Origin: an uncultured Clostridia bacterium
Lineage (GTDB): Bacteria; Bacillota; Clostridia; Christensenellales; UBA1242
Direction of reading: 5' to 3'
Assembly (NCBI GenBank): GCA_900554955.1
Contig: USJH01000051.1
Span: 1-7,597 of the forward strand
Length of the DNA stretch: 7,597 bases
A model generated the notes under the pieces. It worked only from the letters and a program-made list of their open reading frames with translations. It was not told where the DNA came from and did no database searches. Below, piece after piece: positions 1 to 6,329 of this stretch. The first letter of the stretch is position 1, and each line of letters begins with the position of its first letter. The position numbers were made by a program, and so were the translations under genes.

Positions 1-1761
1 ACTCCAATTTGGACTTGCGAGTGCGGACATGAACATGCAATTGGAAGCATTGAAGAACTTAAAAGACTTGGAAACCTTCCAAAAGATGCAAAAGTTGACC
101 TTCATAAGCCATTTGTTGATAATGTTACAATCAAATGTGAAAAGTGTGGGAAAGAGATGCATCGTGTTCCTGAAGTTATCGACTGTTGGTATGACAGCGG
201 CTCGATGCCTTTTGCAGAGCTTCATTATCCTTTTGAAAACAAAGAATTGTTTGAAAAAACTTTCCCATCAGAATTTGTAAGTGAAGGAATGGATCAAACT
301 CGTGGTTGGTTCTATACACTTCTTGCAATTAACACTTTGCTTTTTGGCAAAGCACCATATAAACGTGTTTTGCCTCTTGGACTTGTTAATGACGAGTTTG
401 GAAAGAAAATGAGCAAAAGCATTGGAAACGTTGTAACTCCTTGGGAAGTTTTTGACAATCAAGGTTCAGATGCCGTTCGTTGGTATTTCTATATTTCAAA
501 TGCTCCTTGGCTTTCAACAAACTTTAAGAAAGAAACAATGGAGGACTATCAAAGAAAGACTCTCGGAACTCTTTGGAACACATATGCCTTCTATGTTCTT
601 TATGCCGAAATTGATAAATTTGACCCAACAAAAGTTGACCTTTCAAAATGCAATTTAACCCTTATGGACAAGTGGATCATTTCCGAACTTAACTCGCTTG
701 TTCTCAAGGTTACTGATTATCTTGACAACTATGTTTCTTGCGAGCCTGCACGTCTTATTGCTGATTTTGTTGACAGCTTATCTAACTGGTATGTAAGAAG
801 AAGCCGTGAAAGATTCTGGGCACATGGTGAAAATCAAGATAAAACTGCTGCATTTGCAACACTTTATTATGTTCTTGTTAACCTTTTGAAAGTGATGAGT
901 CCATTTGTTCCTGAATTTACAGAATATGTTTATCAAAACCTTGTAAGAAGTGTTGATAAAACTGCTCCACTTTCAATTCATATGTGCTCATATCCAAAGG
1001 CAGATAGAAATCTTATTGATGAAAAGTTGAACGAAGAAATGGAAAGCTTGCTTGAAATTGTTGTTCTTGGAAGAAGTGCAAGAAATGCAAGCAACATGAA
1101 AAACCGTCAACCACTTTCAGAAATGATCATTGCATCAGTAAGAAACCTTCATTTAACAAACGAAATGATCGATCTTATTAAAGACGAACTTAATATTTTG
1201 AAGGTTGAATTCAAGAAAGATGCAAAAGAATTTTTGAACTATAATGTTAAACCAAATCTTAAAACCCTTGGACCTAAACTTGGAAAGGGGATCAATGAAG
1301 TGAGAAATTATCTCGCCTGTGCAGATAACACTGAAATTGCAGAAACCGCACTTGAAAAGGGCACTGTTGTTCTTCACTTAGCAAGTGGCGACCAGGAAGT
1401 TTCAAAAGATGATTTGCTTATTGAACCAATTTCAAAACCAGGGTTTGTGAGCGAGTCTGCAAACGGAATAACTGCAATTTTGGACACAACATTAACAGAT
1501 AAACTTGTTGAACTTGGAAACGTTCGTGAGCTTGTTTCAAAAATTCAATCACAAAGAAAAGAAGCTGATTTTGATGTTGCTGACCACATTACAATTTATC
1601 TTAATGCTGGCAAAGAATTTTCAGATTTTGCAAAGAAATATGAAAATGAAATCAAAAAAGACACTTTGGCAGATGCTCTTGTTTTGGGAGAAACAAAAGG
1701 ATTTGTTAAAGAGAACGATATTAATGGCGAAAAAATCACTCTTGGTGTTGAAAAAAGATAA
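1..1761 (+). CDS. ileS: Isoleucyl-tRNA synthetase (type 2 IleRS), 3' part, 5' end outside window
   Basis: Charges tRNA-Ile with isoleucine in the cytoplasm (class I synthetase). The frame is open from base 1, so the N-terminal HIGH-motif half lies upstream; 586 codons are visible, out of roughly 1,040 usual for the family. Near the left edge, two Cys pairs (codons at 16 and 22, then 136 and 145) look like a zinc knuckle in the catalytic insertion. They are followed by the family motif VIDCWYDSGSMPF and by KMSKS at 406-420, the ATP/tRNA loop. The anticodon-binding part contains LSNWYVRRSRERFW (about 784-825) and NMKNRQPLSEM. The C-terminus lacks the Cys4 zinc finger of type 1 (E. coli-like) IleRS and ends in a type 2/eukaryote-like tail, which supports the type 2 call. 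The stop is TAA at 1759, with an intrinsic terminator 5 bases later, so this is the last gene of its transcript. Identity is secure; the type 2 subclass is inferred from motifs. Confidence 0.97.
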   Translation, partial: TPIWTCECGHEHAIGSIEELKRLGNLPKDAKVDLHKPFVDNVTIKCEKCGKEMHRVPEVIDCWYDSGSMPFAELHYPFENKELFEKTFPSEFVSEGMDQTRGWFYTLLAINTLLFGKAPYKRVLPLGLVNDEFGKKMSKSIGNVVTPWEVFDNQGSDAVRWYFYISNAPWLSTNFKKETMEDYQRKTLGTLWNTYAFYVLYAEIDKFDPTKVDLSKCNLTLMDKWIISELNSLVLKVTDYLDNYVSCEPARLIADFVDSLSNWYVRRSRERFWAHGENQDKTAAFATLYYVLVNLLKVMSPFVPEFTEYVYQNLVRSVDKTAPLSIHMCSYPKADRNLIDEKLNEEMESLLEIVVLGRSARNASNMKNRQPLSEMIIASVRNLHLTNEMIDLIKDELNILKVEFKKDAKEFLNYNVKPNLKTLGPKLGKGINEVRNYLACADNTEIAETALEKGTVVLHLASGDQEVSKDDLLIEPISKPGFVSESANGITAILDTTLTDKLVELGNVRELVSKIQSQRKEADFDVADHITIYLNAGKEFSDFAKKYENEIKKDTLADALVLGETKGFVKENDINGEKITLGVEKR

Positions 1762-1766
1762 TGTTA

Positions 1767-1797
1767 AAGAGCCAAAGCATATGCTTGGCTCTTTTTT
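1767..1797 (+). terminator. Rho-independent terminator of ileS
   Basis: Inverted arms AAGAGCC (1767-1773) and GGCTCTT (1787-1793) continue inward almost to the centre, with a single unpaired A in the left half, around a CATATG middle. The run of six T at 1792-1797 completes a classical intrinsic terminator just after the ileS stop. Confidence 0.93.
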
Positions 1798-1852
1798 AGT
1801 GCATATTTTTGCATTGATTTATAAACACTATTTTTAAGGGGGGAATTGGCAA

Positions 1853-1969
1853 ATGTTTATAAATCAAGTTGCATATTATGACATTCCAAGTCAAGCAAGC
1901 ATTGTTGAAACAATGCACGAAGGAAGCTTTGATAGTTATGTTTTTTGTGCTCCAGAAACAATTGAATAG
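1853..1969 (+). CDS. Unrecognised 38-residue small ORF, possible small protein or gene remnant
   Basis: A short frame in the ileS-rpmE gap starts with ATG and ends with TAG. It is preceded by a purine-rich Shine-Dalgarno sequence, AAGGGGGG (1836-1843), with a 9-base spacer, and an in-frame stop at 1835 bounds it upstream. The product begins MFINQVAYYDIPSQ and ends VFCAPETIE. It has no transmembrane segment, signal peptide or motif that I recognise. Codons (GTT, GAA, AGC, CCA) resemble those of the neighbouring genes. No convincing promoter lies between the ileS terminator and this frame; TATAAA at 1820-1825 is a weak -10 without a matching -35. It could be a real small protein, or the start of a decayed gene truncated at the TAG. 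The product is soluble-looking and acidic, and I cannot assign a function. Confidence 0.4.
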   Translation: MFINQVAYYDIPSQASIVETMHEGSFDSYVFCAPETIE

Positions 1970-2010
1970 TGGAGTTTGATAAATCGACCTTTCTAAAATC
2001 AAAAAAATGC

Positions 2011-2039
2011 TTGACATGGCGGACTTTTCATATTATAAT
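2011..2039 (+). promoter_or_regulatory. Exact-consensus sigma-A promoter of rpmE
   Basis: TTGACA (2011-2016) and TATAAT (2034-2039) are separated by 17 bases, matching both hexamers and the optimal spacing exactly. Transcription should start at about 2045-2047, giving a 5' leader of about 28 bases before rpmE. A 6-base inverted repeat, CATGGC (2015-2020) and GCCATG (2042-2047), flanks the -10 region. Confidence 0.92.
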
Positions 2040-2073
2040 GTGCCATGCAAACTAAGAAAAAGAGGGTTTAACA

Positions 2074-2283
2074 ATGAAACAGAACATACATCCAGAATAT
2101 CATGAAGTTACAGTTACTTGTGCTTGTGGCGAAACTTTCAAAACAGGTTCAACTAAGAAAGGTGATGAAATTAAAGTTGATATTTGCAACAAATGTCACC
2201 CATACTTTACTGGCGCACAAAAAATTGTTGACGCTGGCGGAAGAGTTGATAAGTTCAACAAACGTTACAATAACCAAAAGTAG
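2074..2283 (+). CDS. rpmE: 50S ribosomal protein L31 (zinc-binding form)
   Basis: Encodes a 69-residue protein of the large ribosomal subunit, at an intersubunit bridge position. The family pattern is clear: start [12 protein letters not shown], then zinc-ligand cysteines C16 and C18 (CAC) and C38 and C41 (CNKC), followed by HPYFTGAQK and the terminal [11 protein letters not shown]. All four cysteines are present, so this is the zinc-containing 'C+' form rather than the zinc-free paralogue induced under zinc starvation. Length matches the family (about 66-70). The ATG follows AGAGGG (2061-2066) with a 7-base spacer. The gene has its own consensus promoter and is closed by a terminator, which suggests high-level monocistronic expression. 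Its position before prmC and prfA is a common Firmicute arrangement. The stop is TAG. Confidence 0.98.
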   Translation: MKQNIHPEYHEVTVTCACGETFKTGSTKKGDEIKVDICNKCHPYFTGAQKIVDAGGRVDKFNKRYNNQK

Positions 2284-2296
2284 CTATTTTTTAGTG

Positions 2297-2322
2297 GTGC
2301 AAGATTTTTTCTTGCACTTTTT
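2297..2322 (+). terminator. Rho-independent terminator of rpmE
   Basis: A perfect 8-bp stem, GTGCAAGA (2297-2304) with TCTTGCAC (2310-2317), closes on a 5-base T loop and is followed by five T (2318-2322). It lies 13 bases after the rpmE stop. Some read-through may supply prmC, because no good promoter is visible between here and prmC. Confidence 0.92.
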
Positions 2323-2396
2323 ATTGTGTGTTTAAATTTTTTGCAAGAGAAAACGAGCAAAAACTAAACGCACAATTTTTATTTTATGGTGGAAAA

Positions 2397-3230
2397 ATGA
2401 AAGTTTATCAAATCTTAGAAAGGGTTAAAAAAGAGCTTGAAAGTGTCAATATTTGCGATAGTGCCGAAGCTGAGTGGCTTGTTGCTCTTGCAATTGGAGC
2501 AAACCGCACAGCATCACACAGCACAAGAGAACTTTCTTGTGAAGAAGAGACTCGCATTTTAGAGTTTTTGAAACAGCGAAAAACACATAAACCGCTTGCA
2601 TATATTGCAAAAAATGCCGATTTTTATGGCTATTTTTTTAATGTGAATGAAAATGTGCTTGTTCCACGTCCTGAAACTGAAGAACTTGTATGTCTTGTTT
2701 TGAAAAATATTAAAAACGGGGAAAGTGTTCTTGATATTGGAACGGGAAGTGGTGCAATTGCAATTGTTCTTGCTAAAGAGTCAAATGCAAAAGTTACAGC
2801 GGTTGATATTTCAGAAAAAGCACTTTCAGTTGCAAAAGAAAATGCAAAAAAACTTGGAGCAAACGTTGAATTTGTGCTTTCAGATTTGTTTGAAAATCTT
2901 GAAAACAGAGTGTTTGATAAAATTGTTTCCAATCCACCATATATTTCTGAAAAGGAATTTCAAACACTTGATATTGATGTGAAAAATTTTGAGCCAAAAC
3001 TTGCACTTGTTGCAGAAAATAATGGGCTTGAAATTTATGAAAGAATCATTAATCAAGCAACAAAGCACTTAACAAAAAATGGCGAAATTTATTTTGAAAT
3101 TGGATATTTGCAAGCAGAACAAGTAAAAAAGCTGCTTGAAAAAGATTTTGAAAATATAAAAATTTATAAAGACCTTGAAGGCAAAGATCGCATGGTTTCT
3201 GCATCAAGGAAAGGAGAAAACAATGTATGA
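2397..3230 (+). CDS. prmC: Peptide chain release factor N5-glutamine methyltransferase
   Basis: Uses S-adenosylmethionine to methylate the side-chain amide of the GGQ glutamine in RF1 and RF2, which improves peptide release. From the ATG at 2397 it has 277 residues, the usual length. An N-terminal helical substrate-binding domain (about 1-80) precedes a Rossmann methyltransferase domain. VPRPETE (89-95) is the PrmC signature. DIGTGSG (113-119) is SAM motif I, and AVDISEKAL follows as the acidic-loop motif. NPPY (179-182) is the catalytic motif that holds the glutamine amide. I chose ATG 2397 because GGTGGA (2388-2393) stands just before it, although the spacer is short (3 bases), and the protein then begins like other PrmC proteins. 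An in-frame GTG at 2328 has no ribosome site. The end overlaps prfA by 8 bases, indicating co-transcription and probable translational coupling. The stop is TGA. Confidence 0.96.
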   Translation: MKVYQILERVKKELESVNICDSAEAEWLVALAIGANRTASHSTRELSCEEETRILEFLKQRKTHKPLAYIAKNADFYGYFFNVNENVLVPRPETEELVCLVLKNIKNGESVLDIGTGSGAIAIVLAKESNAKVTAVDISEKALSVAKENAKKLGANVEFVLSDLFENLENRVFDKIVSNPPYISEKEFQTLDIDVKNFEPKLALVAENNGLEIYERIINQATKHLTKNGEIYFEIGYLQAEQVKKLLEKDFENIKIYKDLEGKDRMVSASRKGENNV

Positions 3231-4296
3231 GAAATTGAAACAACTTAAGCTTAAACTTAAAGAGCTTAATGAAACTCTTGCAGACCCAAGCATTTATAAC
3301 GACACAAAACACTATCAAAAAGTTGCAAAAGAACATGCCGACCTTGCACCAATCATTGAAAAATATGATGAATATTTGTCAGCCGAGCGTGATTTTCATG
3401 ATGCAGAAGAAATGAAGAAAACTGAAACTGATAAAGACATGATTGCAATGCTTGATGAAGAATTTCATATTGCAAAAGAAAAGATGTCAGAAATTGAAAA
3501 AGAGCTTAAAATCATGCTTCTTCCAAAAGATGAAAACGACGAAAAGAACGTTATTGTTGAAATTCGTGCGGGTGCTGGTGGTGACGAAGCTGGTCTTTTT
3601 GGTGCTGAGCTTAAAAGAATGTATGGATTGTTTGCACAACGTCATGGTTTCACAATTGAAGAACTTGACGGAAACTATACCGAAGCTGGTGGAATTAAAG
3701 AAGCTTCTTTCATGGTGAAGGGAAAGGGAGCTTTTGCAAAACTTCGTTTTGAAAGTGGTGTTCATCGTGTTCAACGTGTTCCAGAAACTGAAAGTCAAGG
3801 ACGTGTTCACACTTCAACAGCAACTGTTGCAGTTTTGCCAGAAGCAACAAACGTTGAAATTGATATTAATGAAAAAGATCTTCAAATTGATACATATTGT
3901 TCTGGTGGCGCTGGTGGACAACATGTTAACAAAACTGAATCTGCAATTCGAATCACACACCTTCCAACTGGAATTGTTGTTGCTTGTCAAGACGAACGTT
4001 CGCAAATTAAAAACCGTGAAAAAGCAATGAACTGGCTTAAAGCAAAACTTTATGATTTCTATCAATCACAAGCCGACAAAGAATATGCTGAAGCTCGTCG
4101 TTCACAAGTTGGAACAGGAGATCGATCTGAAAAAATCAGAACATATAACTTTCCACAAAACCGTGTCACAGACCACAGAATCAACTTGACACTTTATTCG
4201 CTTGACTCGTTCATGAATGGTTATATTGATGAAATGATAGAAGCTCTTCAAATTGCACGTCAACAACAACTCCTTGCTGCAAACTCTGACAATTAG
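3223..4296 (+). CDS. prfA: Peptide chain release factor 1 (RF1)
   Basis: Recognises UAA and UAG in the ribosomal A site and triggers hydrolysis of peptidyl-tRNA. The product has 357 residues, normal for RF1. The N-terminal helical domain 1 (about 1-105) is followed by the core. The codon-reading tripeptide is P187-E188-T189, of the RF1 PxT class (RF2 has SPF), within VPETESQGRVHTST. The peptidyl-hydrolysis loop is SGGAGGQHVNKTESA, with GGQ at 231-233; Q233 is the PrmC target. RSQVGTGDRSEKIRTYNFPQ and the following NRVTDHR are further family blocks. The ATG at 3223 follows AAGGAG (3211-3216) with a 6-base spacer, inside the end of prmC. Pairing with prmC puts the modifying enzyme and its substrate in one operon. 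The gene ends in TAG, a codon that only RF1 itself reads. Confidence 0.98.
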   Translation: MYEKLKQLKLKLKELNETLADPSIYNDTKHYQKVAKEHADLAPIIEKYDEYLSAERDFHDAEEMKKTETDKDMIAMLDEEFHIAKEKMSEIEKELKIMLLPKDENDEKNVIVEIRAGAGGDEAGLFGAELKRMYGLFAQRHGFTIEELDGNYTEAGGIKEASFMVKGKGAFAKLRFESGVHRVQRVPETESQGRVHTSTATVAVLPEATNVEIDINEKDLQIDTYCSGGAGGQHVNKTESAIRITHLPTGIVVACQDERSQIKNREKAMNWLKAKLYDFYQSQADKEYAEARRSQVGTGDRSEKIRTYNFPQNRVTDHRINLTLYSLDSFMNGYIDEMIEALQIARQQQLLAANSDN

Positions 4297-4299
4297 GCT

Positions 4300-4328
4300 G
4301 TAAACTTTGCTTAAAGGCAAGGTTATAC
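4300..4328 (+). other. Hairpin immediately after prfA stop
   Basis: AACTTTGC (4303-4310) pairs with GCAAGGTT (4317-4324), with one G-U pair, around the loop TTAAAG. Outside it, GTA (4300-4302) pairs with TAC (4326-4328) past one bulged A, giving about 11 pairs. No T run follows, so this is not itself a good terminator. It may protect the prfA mRNA 3' end or be chance. The true terminator is 16 bases further on. Confidence 0.4.
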
Positions 4329-4343
4329 TTAAATATGTAAAAT

Positions 4344-4377
4344 AAAAAAGCACTTCGTTTGAAGCGCTTTTCTTTTT
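4344..4377 (+). terminator. Rho-independent terminator of prmC-prfA
   Basis: AAAAGC-A-CTTC (4346-4356) and GAAG-C-GCTTTT (4361-4371) form a 10-bp stem with one A-C mismatch and a GTTT loop. An A-rich stretch precedes it and TCTTTTT follows. It separates the prfA transcript from uvrC. Confidence 0.88.
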
Positions 4378-4396
4378 AAATAAAAACAGCAAAATA

Positions 4397-4425
4397 GTTT
4401 CAAAATTTTTAAAATATGATATAAT
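4397..4425 (+). promoter_or_regulatory. Extended -10 promoter of uvrC, start at or beside the ATG
   Basis: TATAAT (4420-4425) is preceded by TG at 4417-4418, giving the extended -10 motif TGATATAAT. The -35 is weak: GTTTCA (4397-4402) with a 17-base spacer. Only six bases separate the -10 from the uvrC ATG at 4432, so initiation at the normal distance would give a leaderless mRNA. Confidence 0.75.
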
Positions 4426-4431
4426 AAAAAT

Positions 4432-6252
4432 ATGGTAAGTGAAAAGATAAAAGAAAAAGTGAAACTTTTGCCAGCATCGCCTGGTGTTTATATCATGCAC
4501 GATAAAACTGGTAAAGTTATCTATGTTGGAAAAGCAAAAAAACTTAAAAACAGGGTTAAAACCTATTTTGACTCTAGCCAGAAAACTCAAAAAACATATG
4601 CTCTTGTTTCAAATGTTGAAGATTTTGAATATATCTTAACAAACAGCGAACAAGATGCTTTTTCACTTGAAAGCAATCTTATTCACAAATATAAACCACG
4701 ATATAACATTTTGCTTAAAGATGATAAATCCTTTCCGTTTATCAAAATCAATATGAAAGAAAAATATCCACGAGTAATGGTTGCAAGGCGTCCTAAACGT
4801 GATGGCTCGCTTTTGTTTGGACCATATGTGACAGGCATTCGTATAAGCGAGATGATGGGGCTTATCAAATGGGCATATCCAATTCGTTGGTGCAACACAA
4901 ATTTTGATGGCAAAAAGCCAGCGAAACGGCCATGTCTTCATGGTGAGATTGGGAACTGTTTGGCACCTTGTGCTTTCCCAGAACGTGAAAAAGAATATCT
5001 TGATAACATTCAAAAAATCATAAACTTTTTGAATGGCGACAATAAAGACATTAAAATTCAACTTGAAAAGAAAATGAAGTCGCTTGCAAGTCAAATGCGA
5101 TTTGAAGAGGCATTGGAAGTTAAAAATTTGCTTTCAGCTCTTGATATTCTTGATGCACAGATTATTACAACTCTTACAAGTTCTTCAAACATTGATGTTT
5201 TCACACTTGCCTCATCTGATGAGCTTTCTGCTGTTAATGTGATGAAAATCAGAGCAGGAAAGAATATTGGGCAATTTAATTTCCCAGATGAAGAAGTTGT
5301 TGGTGAAAAGTCGGAAATTTTGCAAAGTTTCATTTCATCATATTATGTTGAAGCGCAAGATCTTCCACGTGAGATTTTGCTTGAAGAATATATGAAAGAA
5401 AGTGGTTCGCTGATCGAAAACTTTCTATATGAAAAATTTGGCAAAAATGTTAAAGTTTTGTTTCCAGAAAAGGGAATAAAGCGAAAACTTGTTGATAATT
5501 CGGTTAAAAATGCCGAGAACTTTGTGTTTGCTTCTCGTGACAAATTTGAACGTCATAAAAAACTTACAACTGATGCACTTAAAGAGCTTTCAGAAATTTT
5601 GAAACTTGATAAAATTTATCGCATAGAAGGTTATGACATATCAAACATCAGTGGAACAAACAATGTTGCAAGCATGGTTGTTTTTGAAAATGGCGAACCT
5701 GCAAAAAAAGAATATCGCAAGTTTAAAATCAAAACAGTTGAAGGTGCAAACGACTTTGCATGTTTGCAAGAAACTTTGAAACGCAGGCTTCAAAGTTTGA
5801 AAGATGGTCAGAAGAATCTTGACACAAAACCCGACCTTATTTTGATTGATGGTGGACTTGGGCAACTTCATAGTGTTAAAGAAATTATCAACGAGTTTAA
5901 CATGGACATTCCGGTTGTCAGCCTTGCAAAACAAGATGAAGAAATTTTCACAACATCGTCTTCAGCTCCGATTCGTCTTGAAAAAAACAACTATGCACTT
6001 CGTCTTTTGCAACGTGTTCGTGATGAGTCTCACCGTTTTGCGGTTCTTTATCACAGAAACCTTCGTGGGCAAAGTTTAACAAGCTTTTTGCAGGAAATTC
6101 CGGGCATTGGAAAGGCAACAAGCGAAAAGATTTGGAAACACTTTAAAACAAAAGAAAACATCTTTAATGCACCGCCTGAAGCCTTTGCCGAAATCGAAGG
6201 AATTTCAGAAGCTAAAGCCATTGAAATTTATAATGGCATTCATAAAGAATAA
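4432..6252 (+). CDS. uvrC: UvrABC excinuclease subunit C
   Basis: Makes both incisions around bulky DNA lesions in nucleotide excision repair, working with UvrA and UvrB. The product has 606 residues, normal for the family. The N-terminal GIY-YIG nuclease (about 14-95; GVY 18-20, YVG 31-33, R41, E80) makes the 3' cut. C154, C168, C176 and C180 match the four-cysteine Fe-S cluster site known in UvrC. A UVR motif (about 205-240) contacts UvrB. The RNase H-like C-terminal nuclease that makes the 5' cut keeps its expected acidic and His residues: D402 in GYDISN, D441, D473 in LIDGGLGQL and H534. A tandem helix-hairpin-helix (about 550-603, IPGIGKAT) binds DNA. The ATG at 4432 has no Shine-Dalgarno sequence but is supported by the family N-terminus (KLLPASPGVY) and by the promoter position. 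No terminator is seen after the TAA, so read-through into the toxin module is possible. Confidence 0.98.
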   Translation: MVSEKIKEKVKLLPASPGVYIMHDKTGKVIYVGKAKKLKNRVKTYFDSSQKTQKTYALVSNVEDFEYILTNSEQDAFSLESNLIHKYKPRYNILLKDDKSFPFIKINMKEKYPRVMVARRPKRDGSLLFGPYVTGIRISEMMGLIKWAYPIRWCNTNFDGKKPAKRPCLHGEIGNCLAPCAFPEREKEYLDNIQKIINFLNGDNKDIKIQLEKKMKSLASQMRFEEALEVKNLLSALDILDAQIITTLTSSSNIDVFTLASSDELSAVNVMKIRAGKNIGQFNFPDEEVVGEKSEILQSFISSYYVEAQDLPREILLEEYMKESGSLIENFLYEKFGKNVKVLFPEKGIKRKLVDNSVKNAENFVFASRDKFERHKKLTTDALKELSEILKLDKIYRIEGYDISNISGTNNVASMVVFENGEPAKKEYRKFKIKTVEGANDFACLQETLKRRLQSLKDGQKNLDTKPDLILIDGGLGQLHSVKEIINEFNMDIPVVSLAKQDEEIFTTSSSAPIRLEKNNYALRLLQRVRDESHRFAVLYHRNLRGQSLTSFLQEIPGIGKATSEKIWKHFKTKENIFNAPPEAFAEIEGISEAKAIEIYNGIHKE

Positions 6253-6288
6253 CTTATGTCACTCTTTTTCATAAAAATGTAAATTATA

Positions 6289-6297
6289 TGATAAAAT
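6289..6297 (+). promoter_or_regulatory. Candidate extended -10 promoter of the barnase-barstar module
   Basis: TG at 6289-6290, one base, then TAAAAT (6292-6297) forms an extended -10 like that of uvrC. TATGAT (6287-6292) is an alternative -10. No good -35 is seen; TTTTCA at 6266-6271 is badly spaced for either. Initiation near 6304 would leave a leader of about 26 bases containing the GGAG site. Confidence 0.35.
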
Positions 6298-6318
6298 CAA
6301 ACTGCAATAAAACTAAAT

Positions 6319-6322
6319 GGAG
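6319..6322 (+). promoter_or_regulatory. Ribosome binding site deciding the barnase start
   Basis: GGAG stands 7 bases before the ATG at 6330. An in-frame ATG at 6288 has no comparable site and overlaps the candidate -10, so the start was placed at 6330. Confidence 0.75.
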
Positions 6323-6329
6323 AAACGAC

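Noticed and set aside
2298..2348. Repeated TGCAAGA (2298-2304 and 2342-2348) as a possible antiterminator switch at the rpmE terminator
   Set aside because: The second copy is transcribed after the terminator has formed, so it could not prevent termination; a 7-base repeat is weak in such AT-rich sequence.
2328..2396. In-frame GTG extension adding 23 residues to prmC
   Set aside because: It follows directly on the T run of a terminator, has no ribosome site, and would lengthen the protein beyond the family norm.
4102..4590. Minus-strand open frame of 162 codons across the end of prfA, the intergenic gap and the start of uvrC
   Set aside because: It lies opposite two confidently identified genes and spans a terminator and a promoter; its product is rich in Phe, Ser and Asn with no recognisable domain.
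4663..5094. Minus-strand open frame of 143 codons inside uvrC
   Set aside because: Antisense to conserved uvrC coding sequence, with a low-complexity Phe/Ile/His/Trp-rich product; explained by low stop density opposite this codon usage.
6254..6274. TTATG/CATAA hairpin after uvrC as a terminator
   Set aside because: Only five A/T-rich pairs with an 11-base loop and no following T run.
6288..6329. In-frame ATG extension adding 14 residues to the barnase protein
   Set aside because: No ribosome site upstream, and it overlaps the candidate -10; the ATG at 6330 has GGAG at good spacing.
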